From: Nitrosomonas sp.
Lineage (GTDB): Bacteria; Pseudomonadota; Gammaproteobacteria; Burkholderiales; Nitrosomonadaceae
Direction: 5' to 3'
Assembly: GCA_021582655.1 (NCBI GenBank)
Contig: CP091135.1
Coordinates: 86,520 to 120,356, forward strand
Length of the DNA stretch: 33,837 bases
Notes under the pieces: model-generated
The model's input: the letters and a program-made list of their open reading frames with translations, nothing else
What the model was told of the DNA's origin: nothing
Databases searched by the model: none
Shown here: positions 16,402 through 26,600 of the stretch, one piece after another
Layout of the letters: the number at the start of each line of letters is the position of its first letter
Numbering within the stretch: the stretch's first letter is position 1
Made by a program: the position numbers and the translations under genes

Positions 16402-17703
16402 ATGCATATTTATGATTTGATAGGCATCGGCTTCGGTCCGTCCAATGTTGCGCTGGCTATCGCATTGGATGAGAAAAAGCAGGCCGGTTATCACGTGGAT
16501 GCTTTATTCATCGAAAAACAGCCCAGTTTTGCCTGGCATGCCAATATGCTGCTGGACAACGCGCATATGCAGGTTTCATTCCTGAAGGATTTGGTCACGA
16601 TGCGCAATCCGTCCAGTTACTTCACTTTCATCAATTACCTGCATCAGAAAAACCGGTTGCAGGATTTTATCAACTTAAAGACATTTTTTCCCAGTCGTCA
16701 TGAGTTCAGCGATTATCTGTCCTGGGCGGCTTCGCATTTTGACGGCAATTGTGCTTACGGCGAGGAAGTGATTGAAATTTTACCCGAAAAGAACGGCGAT
16801 GACGTGGTATGCCTGCGTGTCCGGACGCGTAACGGTGCGCAGTCGATCCAAGAGCGATTGACCCGCAGTCTGGTGATCGGCATCGGTGGTAGGCCGAGAA
16901 TTCCGGAAAGTTTCCTGGCGCTGAAGGATGACGGCAGGGTGTTTCATTCCAGCAATTACCTTCGGGAAATCGATCGCATCGGAGAGGTTGGGAGAATCGC
17001 GGTAGTTGGCGGCGGGCAGAGCGCAGCGGAAATATTCATGGATTTGCATGGCCGTTTCAATACGGCCAAAGTGGATCTGATCATGCGTGCCCGCTCGATC
17101 AGGCCGTCCGACGACAGTCCTTTCGTGAATGAAATATTCAATACTGATTTTACCGATTATGTTTTCGATAGCCCGGAGCAGGAGCGCGGCAAAATTCTTG
17201 AAGAATTCTGGCACACCAATTACGCGGCTCCGGATCTGGTGCTGATCGAGCAGATTTTCAACGTGTTTTATCAGCAAAAAGTATCGGGCGTGGAACGCCA
17301 CCGCTTTTTACGGCGGCATGAAGTAAAGGCGGTGGTTGCGTCGCCGGACGGTGTCCGATTCGTGCTGCGGAATCTTAACGGCGATAGCGAGTATACGGAA
17401 ACCTATGACGCTGTCGTGTTGGCGACGGGGTATCAGCGCGATCACTACAAATCGATGTTGGCGCCACTGATGCCGTTTTTTGAAGGCTGCCCGGTTGATC
17501 GCTATTACCGGCTTTGCGGCTCGCCGCATTTCAAGCCCGCAGTATTTTTGCAGGGTGCCTGTGAATCAAGCCATGGGCTGAGCGATACCCTGCTGTCGGT
17601 GACGGCAGTGCGTACCAACGAAATAGCACAAGCGCTGATTCATGCGCTTCATCAAACCCAGAACGTACCGGTGAAGCGCGCGGCGTCTTCCGTACTGGCA
17701 TAG
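16402..17703 (+). CDS. L-ornithine/L-lysine N-monooxygenase (siderophore hydroxylase)
   Basis: An FAD- and NADPH-dependent enzyme that hydroxylates the side-chain amine of ornithine or lysine, the committed step to hydroxamate siderophores. I start at 16402 (433 residues), where TGAGGA lies 8 nt upstream and the family N-terminus IYDLIGIGFGPSN begins. A longer frame from 16357 would overlap the previous gene. Motifs are the FAD site GIGFGPSN (8-15), the substrate region MQVSFLKDLVTMRNPSSYFTFINYL (56-80), the NADPH site VGGGQSAAE (202-210) and ATGY near residue 346. The FINLKTFFPSRHEFSDYLSW segment reads more like ornithine hydroxylases (PvdA/SidA) than like IucD, but specificity is uncertain. 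Confidence 0.93.
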   Translation: MHIYDLIGIGFGPSNVALAIALDEKKQAGYHVDALFIEKQPSFAWHANMLLDNAHMQVSFLKDLVTMRNPSSYFTFINYLHQKNRLQDFINLKTFFPSRHEFSDYLSWAASHFDGNCAYGEEVIEILPEKNGDDVVCLRVRTRNGAQSIQERLTRSLVIGIGGRPRIPESFLALKDDGRVFHSSNYLREIDRIGEVGRIAVVGGGQSAAEIFMDLHGRFNTAKVDLIMRARSIRPSDDSPFVNEIFNTDFTDYVFDSPEQERGKILEEFWHTNYAAPDLVLIEQIFNVFYQQKVSGVERHRFLRRHEVKAVVASPDGVRFVLRNLNGDSEYTETYDAVVLATGYQRDHYKSMLAPLMPFFEGCPVDRYYRLCGSPHFKPAVFLQGACESSHGLSDTLLSVTAVRTNEIAQALIHALHQTQNVPVKRAASSVLA

Positions 17704-17785
17704 ATATCCGGTGTGAATAAAACATCATTTCAATTAAAACAAGCTGTATGGCTTAACCGAAATTCAATCAGGGAGATTCAGTGGG

Positions 17786-20032
17786 ATGGATAAACGCGCC
17801 ATTTTTTTAGTTGCGCTGCATATGCTGTTATTAGTCAAGGCAATCGATAGTCATGCGCAAACGAATTCGCCCGCCGGAGTGAAACCGGCGGAAGCGGAGC
17901 CGCATCAAAACGCGACTTCCGAATCCAAGGAAACCGCTACAGGCAAGGAAAGCGATAAAGAATCCGCCAAGTCGGCGGCGGTTTTTCCTGCTGTGACAGT
18001 CAAGGCGCTCGAGGAAGTTATAGGCAATGTCGCCAAGCGCAGTATTACGGCAACTAAAACCGATACGCCGGTTATTGAAATACCGCAATCGATTTCGACG
18101 GTTACGCGTAACGAAATGGACATGCGCAGCGTGCAGAATTTCACCGAGGCGTTACGGTACGTGCCGGGTGTCACCGTGGATCAGTTCGGCTATGAAGGGC
18201 GTGGTTTTGAATATTTAATGCTGCGCGGCTTTAATGGTGCTAACACCGCCAATTTCCGGGATGGTCTGAGCAATTCGGCGGTCGGTTTTTTCACTCAGTT
18301 TATTACGGAAACGTATGGGTTGGAGCGGGTGGATGTGCTGCGCGGACCTTCTTCCGTGATGTTCGGACGCGGCGATGCGGGCGGTATTGTCAATCGCGTG
18401 ACTAAACGTCCGACCGCCGCACCGATCCGCGAAATCGAATTTCAATACGGTAATTTCGATCGCAAGCGGATTGCCGCCGATTTGGGCGTCGCCAATAAAG
18501 AGGGAACCATCATGTTCCGGTTGGTTACCACGGCGCTCGATAGCGACACTCAGATCAGATTTCCCAATACCGGCGGAGACCGGGCGGGAAATGAGCGTTT
18601 CTACATTGCGCCTTCGATCACTTTCCGTCCAACCGTCGATACCACCATCACCTTGATGGGGGACATACTCAATAATCGCAGCCAGGCTTCCTTGTTTTAT
18701 ATTTCAGCACCTGACGGCGGTCGTACCAACGTACTGCAAAGCGATCCGCGATTCTCAAGATACTCGGCGAATCAAGCGTCGTTCAGCTATCAGCTGGAGC
18801 ATCATTTCAACGATATTTTCACGGTGCGGCAGAATTTTCGTTACGCACAGCAAAGGGGACATTTTCAGGATCTATTCTCGCTGGGCTATAACACCCTTGA
18901 TCAGCCGACGTTGGTGGATCGGGCAACCTATGCGACCAACGAACGGTTGAATCAAATCGTGCTCGATAGCCATTTGCAGGCAAGGTTCAATACCGGTCCG
19001 ATCAATCACACAATGTTGCTGGGTGCGGATTGGAATCAGACCAATTTATCCTTGAAATACTTTGAGGGTTATACGAACGGCTATATGCCTCCCTCCATTG
19101 ATATTTTGAATCCGGTATATTCGATGCCGATTCCCAGGCCGGATTTAATGGGAATGAATCAGCGGCAACGCATCGATCAACTCGGTTTTTATATTCAGGA
19201 TCAATTGCGCTATAAGGAAAACTGGATTATGACGCTGAGCGGGCGTTTTGACAGAATTCATTCCAGGGATAACGATCTGCTGAATGTCGCATCGACAAAG
19301 AGCAATGACAGCGCCTTTACCGGACGGGCCGGCTTGACTTACTTGTTTTCAAACGGAATCGCACCGTATTTCAGTTACTCGCAATCCTTCCTGCCGCAAC
19401 CGGGTTTCAATGCCGATGGAAAATCTTTCGATCCCACGCGTGGCTCGCAATTCGAGGCGGGTATCAAGTATCAGCCGGTGGGCGGAAGAAGTTTATACAC
19501 GGCGGCGTTTTTTGACCTGACCAAAACCAATGTGTTGGCGAGGGATCCGACCGATGAAACCGGTTTTCGCTTGATGCAAACGGGTGAAGTGAGATCGCGC
19601 GGGGTTGAACTGGAAGCACGCACGGAATTATTACAGGGTTTGAATGCGATCGGTTCTTTTACTTATCAGGATGTCGACAATATCCGTGATACCGATTTCC
19701 GCGGGAAAAGGCCGGTGCAGGTGCCGACCACAATGGTATCCGGCTGGCTGGACTATTCTTTTGGCGCACTCGGAATCGACTGGTTGCGGGGATTCGCATT
19801 GGGCGGCGGTGTCCGCTACATGGGTAAAGTATGGAATGATCAAGAAAACACCAGTACCACGCCGTCATTTACCTTGTTCGACGCGACATTGCGCTACGAA
19901 AGGGGGCCGATGTTGTTTTCCATCACTTCCAGCAATATTTTCGATAACCGGTATGTTTCGACGAATTACTTCGGCAGGTACTATCTGGGTACGGAGCGGA
20001 CGGTAATCGGGACATTAACCTTCAGATTTTAA
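17786..20032 (+). CDS. TonB-dependent siderophore receptor
   Basis: An outer-membrane ferric-siderophore receptor of 748 residues. It has an N-terminal signal peptide cut after about residue 24 (IDSHAQ). A charged, repetitive E/K/S/T-rich stretch (about 25-65) precedes a TonB-box-like FPAVTVKA. The plug domain starts near IPQSISTVTRNEM and includes ALRYVPGV and VDVLRGPSSVMFGRGDAGGIVNRVTKRP. The 22-strand barrel ends with the classical terminal phenylalanine (LTFRF). It has no N-terminal signalling domain of the FecA/FpvA type and no sigma/anti-sigma pair lies nearby, so control by Fur is more likely. It lies 82 nt after the hydroxylase gene and 51 nt before the esterase gene, in the same direction. 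Confidence 0.94.
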   Translation: MDKRAIFLVALHMLLLVKAIDSHAQTNSPAGVKPAEAEPHQNATSESKETATGKESDKESAKSAAVFPAVTVKALEEVIGNVAKRSITATKTDTPVIEIPQSISTVTRNEMDMRSVQNFTEALRYVPGVTVDQFGYEGRGFEYLMLRGFNGANTANFRDGLSNSAVGFFTQFITETYGLERVDVLRGPSSVMFGRGDAGGIVNRVTKRPTAAPIREIEFQYGNFDRKRIAADLGVANKEGTIMFRLVTTALDSDTQIRFPNTGGDRAGNERFYIAPSITFRPTVDTTITLMGDILNNRSQASLFYISAPDGGRTNVLQSDPRFSRYSANQASFSYQLEHHFNDIFTVRQNFRYAQQRGHFQDLFSLGYNTLDQPTLVDRATYATNERLNQIVLDSHLQARFNTGPINHTMLLGADWNQTNLSLKYFEGYTNGYMPPSIDILNPVYSMPIPRPDLMGMNQRQRIDQLGFYIQDQLRYKENWIMTLSGRFDRIHSRDNDLLNVASTKSNDSAFTGRAGLTYLFSNGIAPYFSYSQSFLPQPGFNADGKSFDPTRGSQFEAGIKYQPVGGRSLYTAAFFDLTKTNVLARDPTDETGFRLMQTGEVRSRGVELEARTELLQGLNAIGSFTYQDVDNIRDTDFRGKRPVQVPTTMVSGWLDYSFGALGIDWLRGFALGGGVRYMGKVWNDQENTSTTPSFTLFDATLRYERGPMLFSITSSNIFDNRYVSTNYFGRYYLGTERTVIGTLTFRF

Positions 20033-20083
20033 TATAAATTTTTTGTTTGTTCCGATAGACCGAGTGTAATAGAGGAGTATAGG

Positions 20084-21064
20084 ATGCCGCTGAATCCGGA
20101 TCTTGCCGCGTTTCTGGAGTTGGTTGAAAGCAATATGGCGAGTGGAGAACGACCGCCCATGCATATGCTGACGCCGGAACAAGCGCGGCAGGCATACGAC
20201 GGCTCGACACAAGCCTTGGATGCTCCCGGCCCTGCGGTCGGTAGTGTGACCACGATCGAGATTCCTTGCCGGGACGGCCGGTCGATCGAGGCCAGGCTTT
20301 ATAAACCTGATCGGATGGATAAAACGGCGGCGTTGCTGCCGGTGCTGTTGTATTTTCATGGCGGGGGGTATTGCATCGGCGGACTTGATTCCCACGATTC
20401 GCTATGTCGTTCATTGGCGGCGCTGACGCCCTGCTGCGTATTGCATGCCGCTTATCGACTGGCACCGGAACATCGTTTTCCGACAGCGGTTGATGATGCC
20501 GAGGATGCTTATCGCTGGTTGATTTCCCGGGGAAGTGAATTGGGATTGGATGTGTCACGCTTGGCGGTCGGTGGTGACAGCGCGGGTGGTACGTTGGCGA
20601 CGGGGCTGGCGATTGCGGCACGGGATGGGAATTGGCGGCAACCCGTATGCCAAGTGTTGCTTTATCCCTGTACCAGCGCTTGGCAGGATACGGCTTCGCA
20701 CCGGTGTTTCGCGCGAGGTCATTTGCTTGAAGCCGAAACGTTGCAATGGATGTTCGCCAATTATTTGCGCAACGATGTCGATCGCGGCGATTGGCGTTTT
20801 GCGCCGTTGCAAACGGAGCATCTGGCGAATGTGGCGCCGGCTTTTTTTGCATTGGCCGAATACGATCCGCTGCTGGACGAAGGGATCGCTTATGCCGAGC
20901 GATTGCAGGCGGCGGGAGTCGATACGCATGTCAAAATCTATTCTGGTATGATTCACGATTTTGCCAGGCTGGGGAACATCGTGGATGAGGCCGGGCAAGT
21001 CCGCAAAGACATCGCGCATGTACTCGCGGATGCTTTCCGCGCCGCTGAGCGGGTTCATACTTAA
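20084..21064 (+). CDS. Alpha/beta hydrolase, HSL (family IV) esterase type
   Basis: A 326-residue cytosolic-looking esterase without a signal peptide. The hormone-sensitive-lipase family oxyanion motif HGGGY is at 92-96. The nucleophile elbow GDSAG has Ser166, and the other triad members fit Asp261 (EYDPLLDEG) and His291 (IHDFARL). The Shine-Dalgarno GAGGAG lies upstream of the ATG. Its place between receptor and export genes suggests it acts on the siderophore: releasing iron by cleaving an ester, or removing an acyl group. That is inference, and the family is broad. Confidence 0.85.
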   Translation: MPLNPDLAAFLELVESNMASGERPPMHMLTPEQARQAYDGSTQALDAPGPAVGSVTTIEIPCRDGRSIEARLYKPDRMDKTAALLPVLLYFHGGGYCIGGLDSHDSLCRSLAALTPCCVLHAAYRLAPEHRFPTAVDDAEDAYRWLISRGSELGLDVSRLAVGGDSAGGTLATGLAIAARDGNWRQPVCQVLLYPCTSAWQDTASHRCFARGHLLEAETLQWMFANYLRNDVDRGDWRFAPLQTEHLANVAPAFFALAEYDPLLDEGIAYAERLQAAGVDTHVKIYSGMIHDFARLGNIVDEAGQVRKDIAHVLADAFRAAERVHT

Positions 21065-21067
21065 GAA

Positions 21068-22486
21068 GTGCTTTTGTTGGTAAGCGAAATCATACGTCGT
21101 ATCAGACGACGCCGGTTTTATTGCGGCATGCTGTCACTGGCGGTTTTGACAGGCTGTAATCTATTGCCGCAGCGCCATGTACAAGACGTGGGCACTGAAA
21201 TTCCGGTGCAATGGGAGGCTGCCGGATCGTCGGCAGCGGTAATGTCGGAGCCGCTGCCGGCCGGTTGGGTGGAGACGTTCGACGATCCCGGATTAACGGG
21301 TTTGGTCGCGACGGCGCTGGAGAACAATTACGAATTGAAAGCGGCGGCGGCGCGCGTGGATGCCGCCATCGCCCAAGCACGTGTCGACGGCTCGCCGCGC
21401 TGGCCACAGTTCTTTTTTGTGGCGGATCACCAGCAAGTTCAAGTCCGCGAGGCGGGCTTTGGTTCGTCCAGATTCAACGCCTTCGAAACGTTATTCGGTA
21501 TCAGCTGGGAAGTGGACGTCTGGGGGCGGATCCGCGATCAGCATCAGGCAGCGCTCACGGAAGCGCAAGCGACGCAAAGCGATTTCTACGGTGCGCGATT
21601 GTCCCTGGCGGCCCGGGTTGCGCAGAGTTATTTTGAATTGATCGAAGCGAAACTGCATGTGACGATCATCGAGCAATCAATCAAGGATCGGACGGTAATC
21701 GCGGAATTGGTGCGCGGTCGTTTTCAGCGCGGTTTGGTGCGAGGATTGGATTTGCGTCTGGCAATGAACGATTTGGCAAATGCCGAATCGCAGTTGCGGC
21801 AGGCGCGTAACAGACTGCAATCTGTTGCGCGCCGGCTGGAGATCCTGCTGGGACGGTATCCGTCCGGTGAAGATTTGGCCGCCGATGGATTGCCGTTGTT
21901 ACCCGGCGCCGTTCCTGCCGGTGTGCCCGCGGAATTGCTGGAGCGCAGGCCGGATTTGGTGGCGGCGTTTAATCGCTTGCAGGCCGCGGATTTCCGTGCC
22001 GTCAGCGCGCAGAAATTGCGTTTGCCGCGCATCACGCTGACCGCTTCCGGCGGAACACGCAGTGTTGATCTGACTGAATTGGCCGACCCCCGCTCGGCGG
22101 CATGGAATGTGTTTGCGGGATTGATGCAGCCGTTGTTTACCGGATGGCGCATTCAAGGCGAAATTTTTCGCAGCCAAGCACGCGCGGAAGAAGCGTTGAA
22201 TCACTATAAAAATACGGCATTGAACGCTTTTCGCGAGGTTGAGCAGGCGCTGGAAGCCGAAGAATGGTTACGGCAGCAGGAAGCGGCGCTCCGACAGGCG
22301 GTCGAGCACACCGAATCCAGTCAGAAGCTCGCGGTGTATTCCTATCGCAATGGTTTAATAGGTATTTTGACGCTGCTCGACAGCTATCGCAGCACACTTA
22401 GCGCGCAAAGCGCCTTATTGTCGGTCAATCGGCAATTGCTCAGCAATCGGATCAATCTTTATCTGGCGTTGGGCGGGGAGGTGTAA
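21068..22486 (+). CDS. RND efflux outer-membrane channel lipoprotein (NodT/OprM family)
   Basis: The TolC-like outer-membrane channel of a tripartite pump, 472 residues. The N-terminus is positively charged (RRIRRRR), then hydrophobic with the lipobox LTGC (Cys30), so it is a lipoprotein as in OprM. Two outer membrane efflux repeats follow, with LVATALENNYELKAAAARVDAA and ERRPDLVAAFNRLQAADFR as typical repeat segments. The start is GTG at 21068, 3 nt after the esterase stop; a TTG slightly downstream is an alternative. The ATG at 21128 would leave too short a signal peptide. The stop overlaps the adaptor start (TAATG). Confidence 0.93.
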   Translation: MLLLVSEIIRRIRRRRFYCGMLSLAVLTGCNLLPQRHVQDVGTEIPVQWEAAGSSAAVMSEPLPAGWVETFDDPGLTGLVATALENNYELKAAAARVDAAIAQARVDGSPRWPQFFFVADHQQVQVREAGFGSSRFNAFETLFGISWEVDVWGRIRDQHQAALTEAQATQSDFYGARLSLAARVAQSYFELIEAKLHVTIIEQSIKDRTVIAELVRGRFQRGLVRGLDLRLAMNDLANAESQLRQARNRLQSVARRLEILLGRYPSGEDLAADGLPLLPGAVPAGVPAELLERRPDLVAAFNRLQAADFRAVSAQKLRLPRITLTASGGTRSVDLTELADPRSAAWNVFAGLMQPLFTGWRIQGEIFRSQARAEEALNHYKNTALNAFREVEQALEAEEWLRQQEAALRQAVEHTESSQKLAVYSYRNGLIGILTLLDSYRSTLSAQSALLSVNRQLLSNRINLYLALGGEV

Positions 22487-23661
22487 TGCAACTGCGCCGG
22501 CAATTATTCGTTGCGCTTGCGATCGCCGTTTCCGGTGGAATGGCCGCAATCGCCATTATCAACTCACCGCCGCAAAGCGACCGCCAGGAAGAAATTGTCA
22601 GGCCGCCCGCTGTGCAGTATGTCATCGCGGAACCTGAGCGCTTGCGCATGGATGTCCGTTCGCAAGGCCGTGTTACGGCGCAAACGGAAATCGATCTGAT
22701 CACTGGCGTGTCGGGTAATATCATTTCCATTTCACCGGCTTTTGTCAGTGGCGGCGCATTCGGCAAAGGCGATCTACTGGTTTCCATCGATCCGGCGGAA
22801 TACGATCTGCGCGTCGCGCAGGCGCAGGCCAGGGTAATGGAGGCGCAATATCAATTGACGCGGGAAGAAGCGGAGGCTGAGCAAGCGCGTGAGGAATGGC
22901 AGCAACTGGGACAAGGGGATCCGAGCCCGTTGAGCTTGAGGATTCCGCAGTTGCAGGAAAAGAAGGCGAAGCTTGCCGCCGAGCAGGAGGAATTAAAAAA
23001 CGCCCGGTTATTACGCCAGCGTACCGAGATTCGAGCACCGTTCAATGGCCGGGTGCGCAACAAAGCGGTCGGCATGGGGCAATATCTCAGTAGCGGCGAT
23101 GTGCTGGGAAGAATCTACAACAGCGATCTGGCGGAAATCCGTTTGCCGGTCAGCACTCAGGAATTGGCCTGGATCGAAGTGCCGGCTTCATCCGTTTCCC
23201 GTGTTCCCGCTGCCGCAGGGGCGCAAGTGAAACTTACCGCGCATTACCAGGGGGAGGCGCAGTACTGGCAAGGACGGATTGTGCGCAGCGAGGGCGTTGT
23301 CGATGAAAAAACCGGCATGGTGATTGTCGTCGCCCAGATTGCCGATCCGTTCGGATTGCGCGGCGGGCGATCGGATAGCGGTGCAGCGGTGTTGCCTATA
23401 GGGTTACATGTTGAGGCGGGCATTGAAGGACAGTGGCTCGATCATTTGTTCGTGATTCCGGCCGGCGCTCTGCTTAAGGAGAACCGCGTGGCGGTGATCG
23501 ATCAGGATCAACGGTTGCGTTTGCGCAGTGTTGCCGTGCTGCGTAAAGAACGTGAACACATCATTCTCCGGGAAGGTTTGGCGACAGGGGATCGGGTGCT
23601 GGTTTCCGGCTTGCATCATCCGGTTGAAGGGATGACGGTTACGCCTGAGCCACGGCTATGA
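22486..23661 (+). CDS. RND efflux periplasmic adaptor (membrane fusion protein)
   Basis: An HlyD/AcrA-type adaptor of 391 residues linking pump and channel. It has an N-terminal membrane anchor (about 6-25) without a lipobox, and a biotinyl-lipoyl half (INLITGVSGNI-like segment, about 65-100). A short alpha-helical hairpin rich in Q/E/A follows (about 105-175), then the second lipoyl half RTEIRAPFNGRVRNKAVGMGQYL and beta-barrel/membrane-proximal domains. The start overlaps the channel stop and the stop overlaps the pump start (ATGA), so the three are translationally coupled. Confidence 0.92.
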   Translation: MQLRRQLFVALAIAVSGGMAAIAIINSPPQSDRQEEIVRPPAVQYVIAEPERLRMDVRSQGRVTAQTEIDLITGVSGNIISISPAFVSGGAFGKGDLLVSIDPAEYDLRVAQAQARVMEAQYQLTREEAEAEQAREEWQQLGQGDPSPLSLRIPQLQEKKAKLAAEQEELKNARLLRQRTEIRAPFNGRVRNKAVGMGQYLSSGDVLGRIYNSDLAEIRLPVSTQELAWIEVPASSVSRVPAAAGAQVKLTAHYQGEAQYWQGRIVRSEGVVDEKTGMVIVVAQIADPFGLRGGRSDSGAAVLPIGLHVEAGIEGQWLDHLFVIPAGALLKENRVAVIDQDQRLRLRSVAVLRKEREHIILREGLATGDRVLVSGLHHPVEGMTVTPEPRL

Positions 23662-26600
23662 AATTAATCATCTGGTTTGCCAGAAATCCGATTGCAGCCA
23701 ATCTATTGATGCTGCTGATCATCGCGGGCGGGTTTTTCGGTTTGTCGATCGTAAAACGTTATACCATGCCGCCCGCACCACAGAATCAATTGCAAATCGA
23801 GATCGCCTATCCCGGTGCCAGCCCTGCGGAAGTCGAGCGCGCATTGTGCATTCCGATCGAAGAAGCTGTCCATGATCTCGAAGGCTTGCGGCATATCAAT
23901 ACCGTAGCTAACCAGGCGGAATGCGAAATCACTTTGGAGTTCGATCCAAAAATGGACTTGGCGCGTTTCCAGGCCGGCGTGCAAGCCAGAATGGACCGCA
24001 TCACCACGTTTCCTCAAAGCGCCGAGAAATGGAGGATTCGTGAATTGAAAGCGGAAACTGCCGCCGTGATTGTGACGGTACAGGGTGATGTCGATCAGCG
24101 GACGTTAATGCAGCAGCGTGACCGGTTGCAAGCAATGATGAGCAAGCATCCCGACATCGGCTTGCTGATACCTTGGCCTCGGTTGCCATATGAAGTTTCG
24201 ATCGAGGTTCCTCCCGCGCAATTGCATCGTTATGCATTGAGTTTTGACGAAATTGCCGAAGCCGTACGTGCGGCTTCGAACAACATTCCGGCGGGCGAGC
24301 TTAAAAAGCACGACGGCAAGTTGTTGTTGCGCGGAAAGAATCAGGCGATGACGGTGGATGATTTCGCCGCCATCAAGCTTCGTCTGGAACCTGATGGCGC
24401 ATACTTGCTGCTCGGCGATATTGCGGATATCCGCGAAACGGTGAATGAGCGTGATTTGCGGATCAGGATTGACGGTAAAACCGCCATGCAAATGTATGTC
24501 ATGCCTAAGGACAGGATTACCACGACAGTGGATGCGGTCAATGCGGTGATCGCGGAATTTCGCCTGAGGATGCCGGACGGTATCGATGTTTCGACTTGGG
24601 ACGATTGGTCGAAATATTACCGGCAGAATATGTCGATGCTGACGGATTCGGCGATATCCGGTTTTTGTTTGATTTTTCTGATTTTGGCGCTGACTTTGCG
24701 GTTTCATCTGGCGTTCTGGGTCGGTAGCGGTATCTTAGTATCCATTTTGGGTACATTTTGGGCGATGCCGATACTGGGGATTTCATTGAATACTTACTCG
24801 ATCGCCGCGTTGATATTGGTGCTGGGGATCGTGGTCGACGATGCCATCGTGATTGGCGAAAATATTTTTTCGCATGAGCAGCGGGGCCATACCGGTTTGT
24901 CCGGCGTGATTCGCGGTACTTTGGAGGTCGCTCCGTTGGTGGTTACCATGGTGCTGTCGACGATGATTGCCTTTGTTCCGGGGCTTTTTATCTCCGGATT
25001 GAGCGGCTATCTGATGTATAACGTTTCCGCGGTGATTATTCTGACGCTGGCGTTTTCGCTGATGGAGTCGTTGCTGATCTTGCCGGCGCATCTGGCCGCG
25101 CACCAATATTCGCAAACCAGCCATGCATCGAACCGCATCGCTATCGTTTTTGAAAGATTGCGGATGTATGTCGACCGGGGATTGCATCGCTTGATTGATG
25201 GTGTTTATGTTCCTGTATTAAAACGTTTATTGCGCTTGCGTTATATTACGCTGACGGTATTCGGGATCGCATTGTTGCTGACCGGTGCTTTGGTTTTTTC
25301 CGGGCGCGTCCAAAGTGTCATGGATGCGCCGGTCAACGATTATTATTTGTTTGCCTTTTTGCAAATGGAGCCGGGTACGCCGTTTGCGGAACTGGATCGC
25401 CAGGTCGGGCGTTTGGAGCATATCGCAAATGAAATGCGCCATGAATTGAATGCCGAGCTTGGCATCAGCGGTGGGGCAAAATTACCGGACAGTTTTCAGC
25501 ACATTATTGCGGTCAGCGATGATCATAACGGTTTTGTGGATATTGAAATTGCCATTGACGAGCGAGTTCGTGCGCGCATGGATCGCATCAAGCAGCAATG
25601 GCAAGAGCGATTCGGCGAGCTTCCACCCGGCACAACGTTGTCGTTTCAGACATTTTGGCCGCGCAATCTCGGTGTCACGTCGGCGGTACAATCGGCCAAA
25701 GCCATCGAACTGAAGCTGACCGCGCCGGATAGCATGTTGCAAAGCGAGGCCGGTGAAATTCTCAAAACCAAATTGGCGTCCTACGCCGGAGTGCATAGCG
25801 TGACAGGTACGATGCAGGCCGGTAAGCCGGAGCTGCACCTTAAGCTGAAACCGGAAGCCGAGAATTACGGATTAACCTTGCAAAGCCTTGGAGAACAGGT
25901 GCGCAACGGTTTCCTGGGGTTGGAAGTGCAACGCTATTTCTTCGATCGCGATGAAGTACGGGTGATCGTACGCTTTCCACCCACTGACCGGCGTTCATTG
26001 GATGACTTATACCGCATGCCGATTCAACTGGATCACGGTGATTTTGTTCCGTTCGCGGTCGTGGCGGAAGCGGCGTATACGCCGGGTTTTGCCAGTATTA
26101 CCCGGCAGGACCGGGAGAGAATTCAATTGATCAGCGCTGAGGTTTATAAAGAACAAGCAAGCGTTGAGACTATTGTTACCGATTTGCGTAACCACCTGAT
26201 TCCCGAATTGGAACAGCAATTTCCCGGATTAAAGATCGAGCCGGGACAAAGAAGACAGAAACAAGAGCAAGCAATGTCCGATCTGTGGGCGTACGGTGTG
26301 CTTGCGCTGCTTGGAATCTATGCGTTACTGGCGGTGCCGCTGCGTTCTTATACCCAACCGCTGCTGATCATGCTGTCCATCCCTTTTGGTTTCATTGGCG
26401 CCGTGCTGGGTCACATGCTGCTGAATATCCCGCTTTCGCTCGAATCCTATGTGGCGCTGTTTGCGGTCGGCGGTATTGTGATCAATGATGGTTTGATACT
26501 GGTGGCGCGTATCAATAAATTTCCAAGCACCGGCAAATTGGCTTTCCGGGCGATTGTTACTGCCGGGAAAATGCGTTTCCGGGCTATTTTTCTAACCACG

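Noticed and set aside
15282-17703. Aerobactin operon (iucABCD)
   Set aside because: Only IucB-like and IucD-like functions are present; no IucA or IucC synthetase is found, and the hydroxylase reads more like the ornithine type.
20022-20852. 276-codon antisense frame across the esterase gene
   Set aside because: It has a proline/arginine/histidine-rich composition typical of shadow frames and lies opposite an esterase with an intact triad.
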